Positions 8,363 to 17,444 of a stretch of 64,000 bases of DNA are shown piece after piece. Positions within the stretch are counted from its first letter, which is position 1. Each line of letters starts with the position of its first letter. The stretch is from Arctic95D-9 sp035967665 (lineage in GTDB: Bacteria; Verrucomicrobiota; Verrucomicrobiia; Verrucomicrobiales; DEV007), in the NCBI GenBank assembly GCA_035967665.1, contig JAYWLB010000113.1, positions 186,001 through 250,000 of the forward strand. The letters are read 5' to 3'. The notes beneath the pieces are model-generated. The model did no database searches. It was not told where the DNA came from and was given only the letters and a program-made list of their open reading frames with translations. The position numbers and the translations under genes were made by a program.

Positions 8363-9883
8363 ATGAAGCTCGCTCTTTCTTTTGCACTTTCCGTAGCCCT
8401 GTTCTCAGACTCCGCGCTTTCCGCAGCCGATCAGCCTAACATTCTCATTCTCTATGCCGATGATCTGGGATTCGGCGATCTGACCTGTTACCATGCAGAG
8501 TCAAAAATCCCGACACCCAATCTCGACCGGCTTGCGGCGGAGGGAATGCGTTTCACTGACGGCCATTCGTCATCGGGTATCTGCACTCCCAGTCGCTACG
8601 CTCTCCTGACAGGGCGACATCACTGGCGGGATTTTCACGGGATCGTGAATGCTTTCGGAGATTCCGCATTCAAGCCGGGGCAGCTCACCATGGCGGGAAT
8701 GTTGAAGGCAAAGGGCTACGACACCGCCGCGATCGGAAAGTGGCACCTCGGATGGGATTGGGCTGCAGTGAGAAAGCCCGACGCAGTCCAAATCGGTGAG
8801 GGAAGAGGAAAGACCTGGGGGCCTGAAGCTTTTGACTGGGATAAACCCATTCCAAACGGCCCGCTCGATCATGGGTTTAACCACTATTTCGGCGACACGG
8901 TGATCAATTTCCCCCCTTACTGCTGGATCGAGGATGACAAGGTCGTGAAAGCGCCCGATACACTGATGGATCCTGCTAAATGGAAGCCAATCAAGGAAGG
9001 TAACTGGGAGTGTCGTCCCGGGCCAATGACGAGCGACTGGGATCCCTACGAGAACATTCCCACGACGACGACGAGGGCGATCGATTACATCAAAGGTCAG
9101 GCAAAAACGGAAGAGCCTTTCTTCCTCTACTTCGCCTTTCCGTCACCTCATGCGCCGATTATCCCGAATGATGAATTCGACGGGAAGTCGGGAGCAGGTC
9201 CTTACGGCGATTTTGTCGTGGAAACCGATGACGCCTGCGGACGCATTCTCGCCGCCCTGAAAGAGAGCGGTCAGGCTGAGAATACAGTCGTGATCTTCTC
9301 GGCCGACAACGGGCCGGAGCACTATGCCTACGCCCGGGATGAGAAATACGACCACTGGTCTTCGCATCCTCTGCGCGGGTTGAAGCGCGACATTTACGAA
9401 GGCGGTCATCATGTTCCCTTTATCGTGAAATGGCCCGGTGTGACCGAAGCCGGAAAGGTGAACGATGCTCTCGTTTCCCAGATCGACATCATGGCGACGG
9501 TGGCTTCGGCTCTTGAGATTGAGTTGCCGGATGATGCTGCAGGCGATTCTCACGACCTGCTTCCTCTTTTGAAAGGTCAGACCGACACGGTTCGCTCGAA
9601 TCATGTTCACAACACATACGAAGGTCAGTATGCGATTCGAGAGGGGCACTGGCTCCTGATTGATCACAAAACCGGCTACAAGTCTAAAAAGAGTCCCAAA
9701 TGGGAGGAAAAGCACGGCTATCCAGCTGATGATAAAGGACCTGTCGAGCTTTATGATCTCAGTAGTGATCTTGGTCAGAGAAACAACCTGAGTGCGGAAA
9801 ACCCGGAGAAGGTGAAGGCGCTGCAGGCCCTGCTCAAGGAGATTCAGGAGCGCGGCTTCTCGGCACCGAGACTCTTGAATTAG
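8363..9883 (+). CDS. Secreted sulfatase (arylsulfatase A type)
   Basis: The 506-residue protein has a signal peptide ending near ALSAAD. The metal-binding YADDLGFGD motif comes early. Cys74 in CTPSR is the CxPxR residue that an FGE-type enzyme converts to formylglycine. Further signatures are GKWHLG and the SADNGPE metal-binding motif. It hydrolyses sulfate esters, most likely on algal or animal polysaccharide in the periplasm or outside the cell. The neighbouring SGNH esterases and exported oxidoreductase fit a sulfated, acylated glycan. No FGE gene is visible in the window. Confidence 0.93.
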   Translation: MKLALSFALSVALFSDSALSAADQPNILILYADDLGFGDLTCYHAESKIPTPNLDRLAAEGMRFTDGHSSSGICTPSRYALLTGRHHWRDFHGIVNAFGDSAFKPGQLTMAGMLKAKGYDTAAIGKWHLGWDWAAVRKPDAVQIGEGRGKTWGPEAFDWDKPIPNGPLDHGFNHYFGDTVINFPPYCWIEDDKVVKAPDTLMDPAKWKPIKEGNWECRPGPMTSDWDPYENIPTTTTRAIDYIKGQAKTEEPFFLYFAFPSPHAPIIPNDEFDGKSGAGPYGDFVVETDDACGRILAALKESGQAENTVVIFSADNGPEHYAYARDEKYDHWSSHPLRGLKRDIYEGGHHVPFIVKWPGVTEAGKVNDALVSQIDIMATVASALEIELPDDAAGDSHDLLPLLKGQTDTVRSNHVHNTYEGQYAIREGHWLLIDHKTGYKSKKSPKWEEKHGYPADDKGPVELYDLSSDLGQRNNLSAENPEKVKALQALLKEIQERGFSAPRLLN

Positions 9884-10152
9884 GGATTCCGGAGCCGTCG
9901 GTCCAAATCCGCTTCATTTTTGCGGGTTGGCCGGCAGGAAGGGATCACAAGTTCGTGCTCTGTAGATCCATTGGTCTCTGGCAGATTGCAATGCGGATAC
10001 TGCAATATGCAAAGGATTGATCGTCGCAGATTGCGTTTCTTTTTTCGACTGATTTCGGGAAATGTAGATAGTTTCCAGCGCCCGCCTGAGTTCACTCTCA
10101 GCCGGATAGACAGTGATGCTGAAAGGCACAGGTTTTGCACGTAAAGCCTGCT

Positions 10153-10674
10153 ATGGCTGCTCACTCGTTTAGGATCGATCGGACGCAGGAGACTGTGTGG
10201 AACCAAGGGGATTTCAGAGAGACTTTCCATCGAAAGAAGAAGCCTAAACAGGGGGAGGAAGCGCTCACGAAACTATCGCTCTTCAATGAGCATCTTACTG
10301 CCCTCGAGCTGGTGGATCGCTGTGATTCATTGCTGTCATCACCCGATCACAAAATGTATATGGGCACGATTCGTCGCTATCATGAGGACGCGATTCGAAT
10401 CCTGAGTATTGAGCTTAAAAGCGTGGCATTGCAAAGGGCAAACGGGCCTTTCTTGACCCTGCTTGAATCTGAATCCCATTCGCTGACAGACGATTGCGAG
10501 CATTCTCTCATTTTACTCAAGAAGGCCGAGAAGAAATTAAGGGATTCCCATCTCAAACTCTTCAAAGATGCCCATGCTCCAGTGAGCCTCCAAAACCACT
10601 TCGGGATGGAAGCTCTTCAGGATGTGAATGCCTTCATTGACGGAGTTGATCGCATCGCCCGCAGTCTTCCCTGA
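10153..10674 (+). CDS. Hypothetical helical protein
   Basis: I do not recognise this protein. The ATG at 10153 gives 173 residues; a TTG at 10135 is an in-frame alternative and no ribosome-binding site decides between them. It has no signal peptide or membrane segment. It is rich in Leu, Lys, Glu and His, with long amphipathic stretches between residues 35 and 150, so a helical bundle is plausible. It stands alone between a sulfatase and a convergent SGNH gene. The 270 bases upstream hold no other gene; a tRNA T-arm-like string there was examined and rejected. Confidence 0.55.
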   Translation: MAAHSFRIDRTQETVWNQGDFRETFHRKKKPKQGEEALTKLSLFNEHLTALELVDRCDSLLSSPDHKMYMGTIRRYHEDAIRILSIELKSVALQRANGPFLTLLESESHSLTDDCEHSLILLKKAEKKLRDSHLKLFKDAHAPVSLQNHFGMEALQDVNAFIDGVDRIARSLP

Positions 10675-10722
10675 TTCCCGCAGCGCAACATGCTCTGCGA
10701 TTCAGGTCTGGCACTCAGTCGG

Positions 10723-12489
10723 CTAAGGAAGAGCCGGGTGAATCAGCTCGTAGCCGATAATCCGTCCTTCTCCCGCCGCCGGAGGGTCGACTTCGATCTG
10801 AATCCGGGTCTGAGGCAGCTGATTGCCTAGGGTGATCCGAAACGGTTCGCCGTCTGTCCCTGAAAAGTCGACTTCCCCGACCGTCGCGCGTTTTACTGAC
10901 CAGGTGAAGACGTCGCCTTTCAGATTCGCGTGGGTGCCGTCCGGATTGACTCGACGACGCCAGAGCGCGGTGGGCACGGTAATCTGCCCGGAATCGCTTG
11001 TGACGTCTTCTGCGTTGTTTCCGCCGCCGTCGCGGCCCGTAACTGAGCCGATTAATTCAAAGTCGCCCGTGTCGCTTGTCATTCTGATCGTCCAGTTCTG
11101 TGGAATGATCTTATTGGGATCTCCAAGCCTCACGAGGTGAGGGGAGCGGTCCGCAGCACTGCCTCTCGCCGGCTTGTTGTTTTTCGGTCCCGGAACAATC
11201 ACCGTGGTAACGAATGCCGGGAAGGCATCTGCTGGTTTCCCGTTGATTCGAACCCCGGAGACTTTGCCTTGCGACGACCGTTCCCCGTAGAGATCGACCC
11301 GGTAGGCGTTCGTCTTCTCCGGCAGCGTTTCGACGATAGCTCCCGGAGGCACCGTTCGCGGTGCTATGTGGCGCACAATATTCTCGTTGATGACGAGCGC
11401 TCCATGATCGTTCTGATGCACGGCGTCCTTCAAGAGCCATTCGATGGGCTTCCCGTGTTCGGTCAGGTAGGCGGCGTGTTCAACGCGGTTGTCGACCCAT
11501 TCGCACCCGTATTTCTCCGCGACCGCGCGAACCTCCTGCCATTGCGTGTTGTTCACCGTCTCAGGGGTGTTCTCTTTTGCCCGCTCTCTGAGATGGAGGC
11601 TCGCCACGATGACATCGGCGGCTGAATGATGGCGGAAATCTTTGAGTAACTTCTCAAGATCCTCTCCCGAGCCCTCGGAATACAGAATTACGAGATCAGG
11701 CTTCTCTCCGAGCACGAGCTGGCGCATCCAGCCACGTGTGAAATCGTAGGCGACTGCCGAGCCTACGTGTTTCTTGTAAACGATTCGGGGAGCGTTGGGG
11801 AAGTGTTCCCGAACCCACTGCACGAGCCGTTCGCCGTTACCCAGCATGTTGGTATAGCTCGAGCCAATTCCATAGACCAGCAGCTCATCGACACCCGGAG
11901 GCGGATCCTGAAGCAAGCCGATAAAATGCTGAAGCTGTTCGCCATCCTCAGGTCGCGCGGAGAGATCCCGCTCCGGATAGCGGGACCGCCAGTTTTTCCA
12001 GGCGGCAGTGAACTCCTCTTCACTGGCCTCGCGGAGGTGCGGAGCCTTGATTTCAATGAGACTGCCTTCGGGGACTTTGTTAAATTGAATGGTCGTCTCT
12101 GAAGTTCCCGGTGCAGTCCGAAAGAAAAAGGAAATTCGCTTCCATTCTCCCTCCGTATCGGGCAGTTGCAGCGGTACATGCTTTCCATAGTAAATCGATT
12201 CGGAGGTAAAACTGACTCTGCCTTCACCGGGCTGATCATTGCGGACCGTGATTGTGTAACAGTATGGGGTGCTGCCCTCCAATCCCGCTGCCGTCACGAG
12301 GGGACTGCCGGGGCGGAATTTGGAGACTTCGAGGGGAAGGGAATCGGAAGCATTCGAGGAAAGGTCCGGCCAGTAGCGTATCAGGCCGACCTCGTCGGGT
12401 TCTTCGGCCTTCTCCATCTTTTGTGCGTGTGAAAGGCTAAGGGGGACTGCGCCAAGGAGGGCCAGCAAAAGCAGGATACGGGGGGACAT
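10723..12489 (-). CDS. Secreted SGNH-like hydrolase with C-terminal beta domain
   Basis: A signal peptide (MSPRILLLLALLGAVPLSLSHA) is followed by about 160 residues of beta-rich sequence that may bind carbohydrate. An SGNH-like core follows from about 195 to 375. Its block I reads YGIGSSYT, so the conserved Asp of GDS is Ser but a nucleophile Ser remains. A late DAVHQNDHG supplies the Asp-His pair. The C-terminal 200 residues are beta-rich and unassigned. It is probably an esterase acting outside the cytoplasm. The gene is convergent with the orphan at 10153; a weak hairpin (CGGCT/AGCCG, 10720-10736) overlaps its 3' end. Confidence 0.7.
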   Translation of the reverse strand: MSPRILLLLALLGAVPLSLSHAQKMEKAEEPDEVGLIRYWPDLSSNASDSLPLEVSKFRPGSPLVTAAGLEGSTPYCYTITVRNDQPGEGRVSFTSESIYYGKHVPLQLPDTEGEWKRISFFFRTAPGTSETTIQFNKVPEGSLIEIKAPHLREASEEEFTAAWKNWRSRYPERDLSARPEDGEQLQHFIGLLQDPPPGVDELLVYGIGSSYTNMLGNGERLVQWVREHFPNAPRIVYKKHVGSAVAYDFTRGWMRQLVLGEKPDLVILYSEGSGEDLEKLLKDFRHHSAADVIVASLHLRERAKENTPETVNNTQWQEVRAVAEKYGCEWVDNRVEHAAYLTEHGKPIEWLLKDAVHQNDHGALVINENIVRHIAPRTVPPGAIVETLPEKTNAYRVDLYGERSSQGKVSGVRINGKPADAFPAFVTTVIVPGPKNNKPARGSAADRSPHLVRLGDPNKIIPQNWTIRMTSDTGDFELIGSVTGRDGGGNNAEDVTSDSGQITVPTALWRRRVNPDGTHANLKGDVFTWSVKRATVGEVDFSGTDGEPFRITLGNQLPQTRIQIEVDPPAAGEGRIIGYELIHPALP

Positions 12490-12656
12490 CGTTCAAATTA
12501 GCACACGACGCTAATTTCGCGATCTTCGCGAATATGAGGCCGCCGTTGACGAGCGTGACGGCACTTTTGCGGATCTCGTTCGTCATACTCCGGCACCCGG
12601 AACTGAGCGAGACGCTTCAGTTGCTTCGCTATCCACCTGATTGCGGATCTGTTTTG

Positions 12657-12722
12657 AGAATAAAAAATTAGATAAAATTTTAATAAAGTTTATTATATGT
12701 TTATATAAAATAGATCAACTTT
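12657..12722. other. AT-rich island upstream of the serine hydrolase gene
   Basis: These bases are almost entirely A and T, against a GC-rich background, and end about a dozen bases before the ATG at 12735. Several TATAAA/TATTAT-like hexamers are present, but none has a convincing -35 partner, so I call it a probable promoter/leader region without assigning boxes. The remaining bases from 12490 show nothing definite. Confidence 0.4.
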
Positions 12723-12734
12723 GTTTCTGTCGTC

Positions 12735-13613
12735 ATGTTGAGTTTGAAATCCCACCTCCGTTTCCTTTCCGTTTTTGCCGTCGCATGTTCTCTTTTTGCC
12801 GGTTCTCAGCTAAGCGTTCATGCAGCCGTGGACAGTGAGCTTGAGGGGCAGATCGACCGTTATATCAAGTCGCTCCGATCAAAGGGCGTGATTCGTTCCA
12901 ACGAGCGGACCGCGTGGGTAGTCTATGATTTTACCTCGGGGAAGAAGTTGGTCAGTATCAACGAGGGGGCGCCTCTTCAGGCCGCGAGCATGATCAAGCC
13001 CTTCCTTGCTCTCGCATTTTTCCATCAGGTAAAGGCCGGGCGTTTGGTTTACGGACCAACGAGTCGCCGTCACATGGAGCAGATGATTCAGAAGAGTAAC
13101 AACGATTCCACTAACTGGGTAATGCGTCAGGTTGGCGGGCCGGCGGCGACTCAGGCTCTCTTGCGCCGTCACTACCCGAGTTTGAGTCGTGAGGTCAGCA
13201 TCGTGGAATATATCCCGTCAGGCGGTCGCACCTACCGGAATCTGGCATCCGCTTCCGATTATTCAAAGTTCCTCTACGCGCTCTGGAATGGAAACCTCCC
13301 GCAGTCGCGGGAGATGCTGCGTATTATGAATCTTCCCGGTAACGACCGGCTCTACACCGATGCAAAGCGCGTCCCTTCCGGAACCAGTGTTTACAACAAG
13401 ACGGGAAGTACCGCGATGTGCTGTGGCGACATGGGAATTCTTGTGGCACGGGGCAGGGACGGGCGTTCTTATCCCTACACCGTGATCGGAATCATCGAAA
13501 GCGGCTCCCGCAATCAAGCCTACGGTTCCTGGATTTCACGACGGGCCGATGTTATCCGCGAGGTTTCCAACCTCACCTACACGGCAATGAAGAAAATTCA
13601 TCCACTTCGTTAA
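12735..13613 (+). CDS. Secreted class A beta-lactamase-like serine hydrolase
   Basis: A signal peptide (about 1-30, ending HAA) leads a penicillin-recognising fold. Visible motifs are Ser85-Met-Ile-Lys (SxxK), Ser121-Asn-Asn (the SDN/SxN element) and Lys222-Thr-Gly (KTG). The omega-loop ExxxN of true class A beta-lactamases is not evident in the matching region (about 155-175), so efficient beta-lactam hydrolysis is doubtful. A peptidoglycan DD-peptidase or an uncharacterised amidase/esterase role is as likely. It stands alone after an AT-rich leader. Confidence 0.8.
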   Translation: MLSLKSHLRFLSVFAVACSLFAGSQLSVHAAVDSELEGQIDRYIKSLRSKGVIRSNERTAWVVYDFTSGKKLVSINEGAPLQAASMIKPFLALAFFHQVKAGRLVYGPTSRRHMEQMIQKSNNDSTNWVMRQVGGPAATQALLRRHYPSLSREVSIVEYIPSGGRTYRNLASASDYSKFLYALWNGNLPQSREMLRIMNLPGNDRLYTDAKRVPSGTSVYNKTGSTAMCCGDMGILVARGRDGRSYPYTVIGIIESGSRNQAYGSWISRRADVIREVSNLTYTAMKKIHPLR

Positions 13614-13661
13614 CGACGATTTGGACTTGCGAAAGCGGCCGCTTCCCGTGAGTTTCCGCCA

Positions 13662-13976
13662 ATGGAATTTAAGAACGTTACTGCTACGGCCAAGGCCAAT
13701 CTCTACTTCGACGGAAAAGTAATCTCCCACGGGATTGTTACCGAAGAAGGGGACAAAAAGAGCTTCGGAGTCATCTTCCCGGGTGAATACTATTTCGGCA
13801 CCGAGGCGGCGGAGCGTATGGATGTGACAGCCGGAAAATGTGTCGTTCAACTTAAGGACAGTGAGGAAACGACCACCTATTCGGCGGGCGAGTTTTTCGA
13901 AGTGGCAGCCAATTCAGGCTTCACGATTACGGTATCGGGGGATGTCTGCGAATACATTTGCAGCTATCTCAAGTAA
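13662..13976 (+). CDS. ppnP: Pyrimidine/purine nucleoside phosphorylase PpnP
   Basis: At 104 residues it matches the small cupin-fold family formerly called DUF1255/YaiE. Family features are the YFDGKVISHGI start, PGEYYFGT, the central AGKCVVQL and the closing EYICSYL. PpnP splits nucleosides with phosphate into free base and ribose-1-phosphate in the cytoplasm. It is 48 bases after the serine hydrolase and 27 bases before a HAD phosphatase on the same strand, so it may be co-transcribed with the phosphatase. Confidence 0.92.
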   Translation: MEFKNVTATAKANLYFDGKVISHGIVTEEGDKKSFGVIFPGEYYFGTEAAERMDVTAGKCVVQLKDSEETTTYSAGEFFEVAANSGFTITVSGDVCEYICSYLK

Positions 13977-14003
13977 TTTGGGATAGCCCCGGTTCCAACC
14001 GAA

Positions 14004-14669
14004 ATGATCCCCATTCTTTTTGATCTCGACGGGACCATCACCGACCCGAAGCCCGGCTTTCTAGCAAGTGTCGACTATGCGCTCACCGCTTTGGGTGAGC
14101 CGGGACGCGATGAAGCTGAGCTGGTGAAGTTCATTGGTCCGCCTTTGCGCAATACCTTCGCGACGCTGCTTCAAACCGATGATGAGGAGCGAGTCGAGCG
14201 GGCTGTAGACCTTTACCGCGAGCGCCTCGACGATGGCGGGAAGTTCGAAGCGGACGTTTATCCCGGGATGCGGGAATTGCTTGAGAGTCTGCACGCGCAG
14301 GGAAACCGGATGTTTGTCGCGACGGGGAAGCCCCGTGGCGTTGCGACGGAGATCATCGAGCATTTCGGTCTCAGTCATTGCTTTGAGAAAGTTTATGGAG
14401 CTGAACTCGATGGTCGTTTTGTCGACAAAGCTGATCTCATCGAACACCTCTACAACGAGCAGCCGTTGACGGAAGGGCAGGGTATCATGATTGGTGATAC
14501 GGCCTTCGATATCCGGGCGGGTCGACTGAACGCGCTCAATACGATTGGCGTTTCGTGGGGGTATGGAACGGATGAGCAGATGAGGGCGGAATACGTCGAG
14601 CTGATCGTTCGCGAGGTCAGCGAGCTGGGCCCCGCAATCGAAGAGGTGCGGCGGGCTGAAGCGTTCTGA
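14004..14669 (+). CDS. HAD-superfamily phosphatase (phosphoglycolate phosphatase-like)
   Basis: The 221 residues carry HAD motif I FDLDGT (Asp7, Asp9), motif II around VATGK, and motifs III/IV with Lys141 and MIGDTAFD. A helical cap of subclass C1 lies between motifs I and II. Close family relatives act on phosphoglycolate, pyrophosphate or nucleotides. The adjacent PpnP gene suggests nucleotide or pentose phosphate salvage. A role with the GlcD/GlcF glycolate oxidase at 56-59 kb is also conceivable. Substrate is not determinable. Confidence 0.85.
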   Translation: MIPILFDLDGTITDPKPGFLASVDYALTALGEPGRDEAELVKFIGPPLRNTFATLLQTDDEERVERAVDLYRERLDDGGKFEADVYPGMRELLESLHAQGNRMFVATGKPRGVATEIIEHFGLSHCFEKVYGAELDGRFVDKADLIEHLYNEQPLTEGQGIMIGDTAFDIRAGRLNALNTIGVSWGYGTDEQMRAEYVELIVREVSELGPAIEEVRRAEAF

Positions 14670-14769
14670 TTCCATACTCAATCAGGCCTTACGCCAATAC
14701 GCCCCACGGTCCTATTGATCAAAGTGGGCGGGGGATTAGACTGGTGGTTATTCCGGTAACCGCCTGACA

Positions 14770-17442
14770 ATGAATCATCGATGCCTTTCAGGGCTGTTGT
14801 TTTTGACAACTGCTACCCTTACGTCCTTTGCGGATGAGCCGCTGACATTCGAGCGTGACGTTCGGCCGATTCTAAAAACACACTGTTTTCATTGTCATGG
14901 TGAGGGTGGTGAAACAAAAGGCGGGCTCGATGTGCGCCTGCAACGGTTCCTTGTTAAAGGAGGTAAAGATGGTCCGGCGATTGTTCCCGGAAAGCCCGAC
15001 GAAAGCCTCCTCGTAAAAGTCCTCCGCGATGGCGAGATGCCGAAGGAGAAGAGTAAGTTGCCGGAGAAAGAGATCGAGACAATTGCCGCGTGGATTCAAG
15101 CCGGGGCGATCACGGCGAGACCTGAACCCGAGTCACTTGAGGACGCGCCCCTTTTCACTGAGGAGGAGCGGAACTGGTGGTCCTTTCAGCCTATCGCCAA
15201 AGTGGCTGTGCCGGAGGGAACCGGGAGTGACCATCCCATCGATGCGTTCATATCCCGCAAGCTCAGGGAGAACTCGCTGAGTTTTTCCCCGCGTGCGGAC
15301 GCCCGCACCTTGATTCGGCGGGCCACCTTCGATCTTACCGGGCTCCCTCCGACTCCGGAAGAGGTTGATGCCTTTTCGGCGGCGAGTGAGAAAGACCCTG
15401 AAGCCGCTTATTCCGCTCTGATTGACCGTTTACTGGCTTCGCCTGCCTACGGTGAAAGATGGGGGCGTCACTGGCTCGACGTGGCCGGCTATGCGGATTC
15501 AGACGGGGTCACGGAAAAGGATCTCGAGAGAAAGCATGCCTGGAAATACCGTGACTATGTCATTCAGGCGTTGAATTCCGATAAGCCGTTCGATGCCTTT
15601 GTGAAGGAGCAACTTGCCGGTGACGAAATCGCGGCGCTGGAAGGCGTGCATGCGAATTCCGGAACCGAAGAGGAGAGAGCCCGCTATGCGGAACTGCTCA
15701 CCGCGACCGGATTTCTTCGAATGGCACCGGACGGAACCGGCGCGAAGAATGATTTGCTGACTCGAAATGCCTCTATCACTGACACGATTAAGATCGTCAG
15801 CACCGCCTTTTACGGGATGACGATTCAGTGTGCGGAGTGCCACGACCATCGTTACGACCCCATTACTCAGGCTGATTTTTACGAATTGCGGGCTGTCTTT
15901 CAACCGGGATTTAATCCGGTGAAATGGAAGAATCCAAACAGCCGGCTCGTTTCACTGCAGACGGATGAGGACAAAGCGAAAGCGGCTGAGGTGGAAGTGG
16001 AAGCGAAGAAAGTTGAAACGGCCCGCCTCGCGAAACAGGCGGAATTCATTCAAATAGTGTTGGAGAAGGAACTTCTCAAAGTTGATGAGCCCGGGCGGGC
16101 ACCGCTCCGAACCGCTTACAACACGACCGTCAAAGAGCGAACTCCGGAGCAGGTTGCGCTCTTGAAGATGCACCCGACGATCAACAAACTGAACGCTGGA
16201 AGCCTCTACCTCTACGATTCGACTTACAAAACCAAATACAATGAGGAGTTGAAGGCGATGACCGCTGAGGCGGCGAAGATTCGTGAAAAGAAGCCGGTTA
16301 ACGAGCTCGTTCAGGCCTTTACGGAGGCTCCGGTAAAACCGGAGGCGATTCCGGCGACGTTTCTGTTTCACCGGGGCGATCCGGAGTCACCGAAGGACGA
16401 AGTAACTCCCTCGGATCTGGACGTTCTTTCCGGCTGGCGGAAAACCGACCTGCCGGAGAGTCTCGATACCGTTCCCACTTCGGGGCGGCGTCTCGCACTC
16501 GGAGAAACGCTCACGGACGGGACGCACCCCTTGCTCGCCCGGGTCATGGTGAACCGGGTCTGGATGCATCATTTCGGAACCGGTCTCGTGAAATCGGTCG
16601 CCGACTTCGGTCATCTCGGGGAAAAGCCCACTCATCCTGAGTTGCTCGACTGGCTTGCTCAGGAATTTATGAACCGTGGATGGAGTCTCAAAGAGTTGCA
16701 TCGTCTCATCCTTTCCAGCGATACCTGGCAGCAACAGTCTCAGCGTGACGAGGTTCGGGATGAAATCGATCCTGACAACCTCCTTCTCAGTCGCCAGAGT
16801 AAACGTCGCCTCGAAGCCGAGACCTTGCGGGATTCTCTCCTCGCTGTTTCAGGGAAATTGAATCCGGCGCATTTTGGCGAACCGGTTCCTGTCATGTTTA
16901 CAGAAGAGGGACAGGTTGTGATCGGTATCGACACCACTGACACGGCAGGGCGTCAGACCGGTAAGTTTCTTTCGCTCGACGGAGAGGAATTTCGACGGAG
17001 CATCTACATTCAGATCCGGCGCTCTCGGCCACTTGATCTCTTCGCCGCCTTTGATGCCCCCGCGATGACGGATGCCAACTGCGAGATTCGACCCGTCACG
17101 ACAGTGAGCCCCCAGAGTTTGCTTCTGATGAACAACATCGGGATGCGGGAGCACTCGCAGTACTTCGCGCAGCGACTGGAAAAGGAGTGCGCCGGCAAGT
17201 CGACTGAGGAAACAATCAAACACGCATGGAAGCTCGCATACGGTCGCAATCCAAGTGATAGCGAATTGTCGGAAGCCTCTGATTTTCTGACGCTTCAGAC
17301 GGCTTCTTACACAGTCGAGCCCACCACCCTGGAACGACTTTCGGGGCCGGCTTCGACGGAGATTGCGAACCCTCATCTGCTGGGATTGACTGCCTTGACG
17401 CATGCGCTTCTCAGTACCAACGAATTCCTCTACATTGACTGA
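14770..17442 (+). CDS. PSD1 / planctomycete cytochrome c domain protein (DUF1549-DUF1553)
   Basis: The 890-residue protein has a signal peptide ending near SFAD. Its PSCyt1 domain contains a CFHCH heme site (Cys39). The DUF1549 (PSCyt2) domain includes GRHWLDVAGYADSDG and a second CAECH site at about residue 354. The C-terminal DUF1553 (PSD1) domain carries LARVMVNRVWMHHFGTG and a repeat-like Gln/Leu-rich end. These proteins occur almost only in Planctomycetes and Verrucomicrobiota and are inferred to pass electrons in periplasmic carbohydrate oxidation; none of the biochemistry is certain. The DUF1501 partner starts two bases after the stop. Confidence 0.93.
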   Translation: MNHRCLSGLLFLTTATLTSFADEPLTFERDVRPILKTHCFHCHGEGGETKGGLDVRLQRFLVKGGKDGPAIVPGKPDESLLVKVLRDGEMPKEKSKLPEKEIETIAAWIQAGAITARPEPESLEDAPLFTEEERNWWSFQPIAKVAVPEGTGSDHPIDAFISRKLRENSLSFSPRADARTLIRRATFDLTGLPPTPEEVDAFSAASEKDPEAAYSALIDRLLASPAYGERWGRHWLDVAGYADSDGVTEKDLERKHAWKYRDYVIQALNSDKPFDAFVKEQLAGDEIAALEGVHANSGTEEERARYAELLTATGFLRMAPDGTGAKNDLLTRNASITDTIKIVSTAFYGMTIQCAECHDHRYDPITQADFYELRAVFQPGFNPVKWKNPNSRLVSLQTDEDKAKAAEVEVEAKKVETARLAKQAEFIQIVLEKELLKVDEPGRAPLRTAYNTTVKERTPEQVALLKMHPTINKLNAGSLYLYDSTYKTKYNEELKAMTAEAAKIREKKPVNELVQAFTEAPVKPEAIPATFLFHRGDPESPKDEVTPSDLDVLSGWRKTDLPESLDTVPTSGRRLALGETLTDGTHPLLARVMVNRVWMHHFGTGLVKSVADFGHLGEKPTHPELLDWLAQEFMNRGWSLKELHRLILSSDTWQQQSQRDEVRDEIDPDNLLLSRQSKRRLEAETLRDSLLAVSGKLNPAHFGEPVPVMFTEEGQVVIGIDTTDTAGRQTGKFLSLDGEEFRRSIYIQIRRSRPLDLFAAFDAPAMTDANCEIRPVTTVSPQSLLLMNNIGMREHSQYFAQRLEKECAGKSTEETIKHAWKLAYGRNPSDSELSEASDFLTLQTASYTVEPTTLERLSGPASTEIANPHLLGLTALTHALLSTNEFLYID

Positions 17443-17444
17443 TC

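Noticed and set aside
9944..9970. tRNA T-arm-like string (AAGTTCG plus an acceptor-like TCCA)
   Set aside because: The T-stem has a mismatch and the T-loop lacks A58; no acceptor or anticodon arm of correct geometry can be drawn upstream, so no tRNA is called.
9880..10230. Reverse-strand open frames in this gap
   Set aside because: No signal peptide, motif or ribosome-binding site, and they partly oppose a better forward frame; they look like chance frames.
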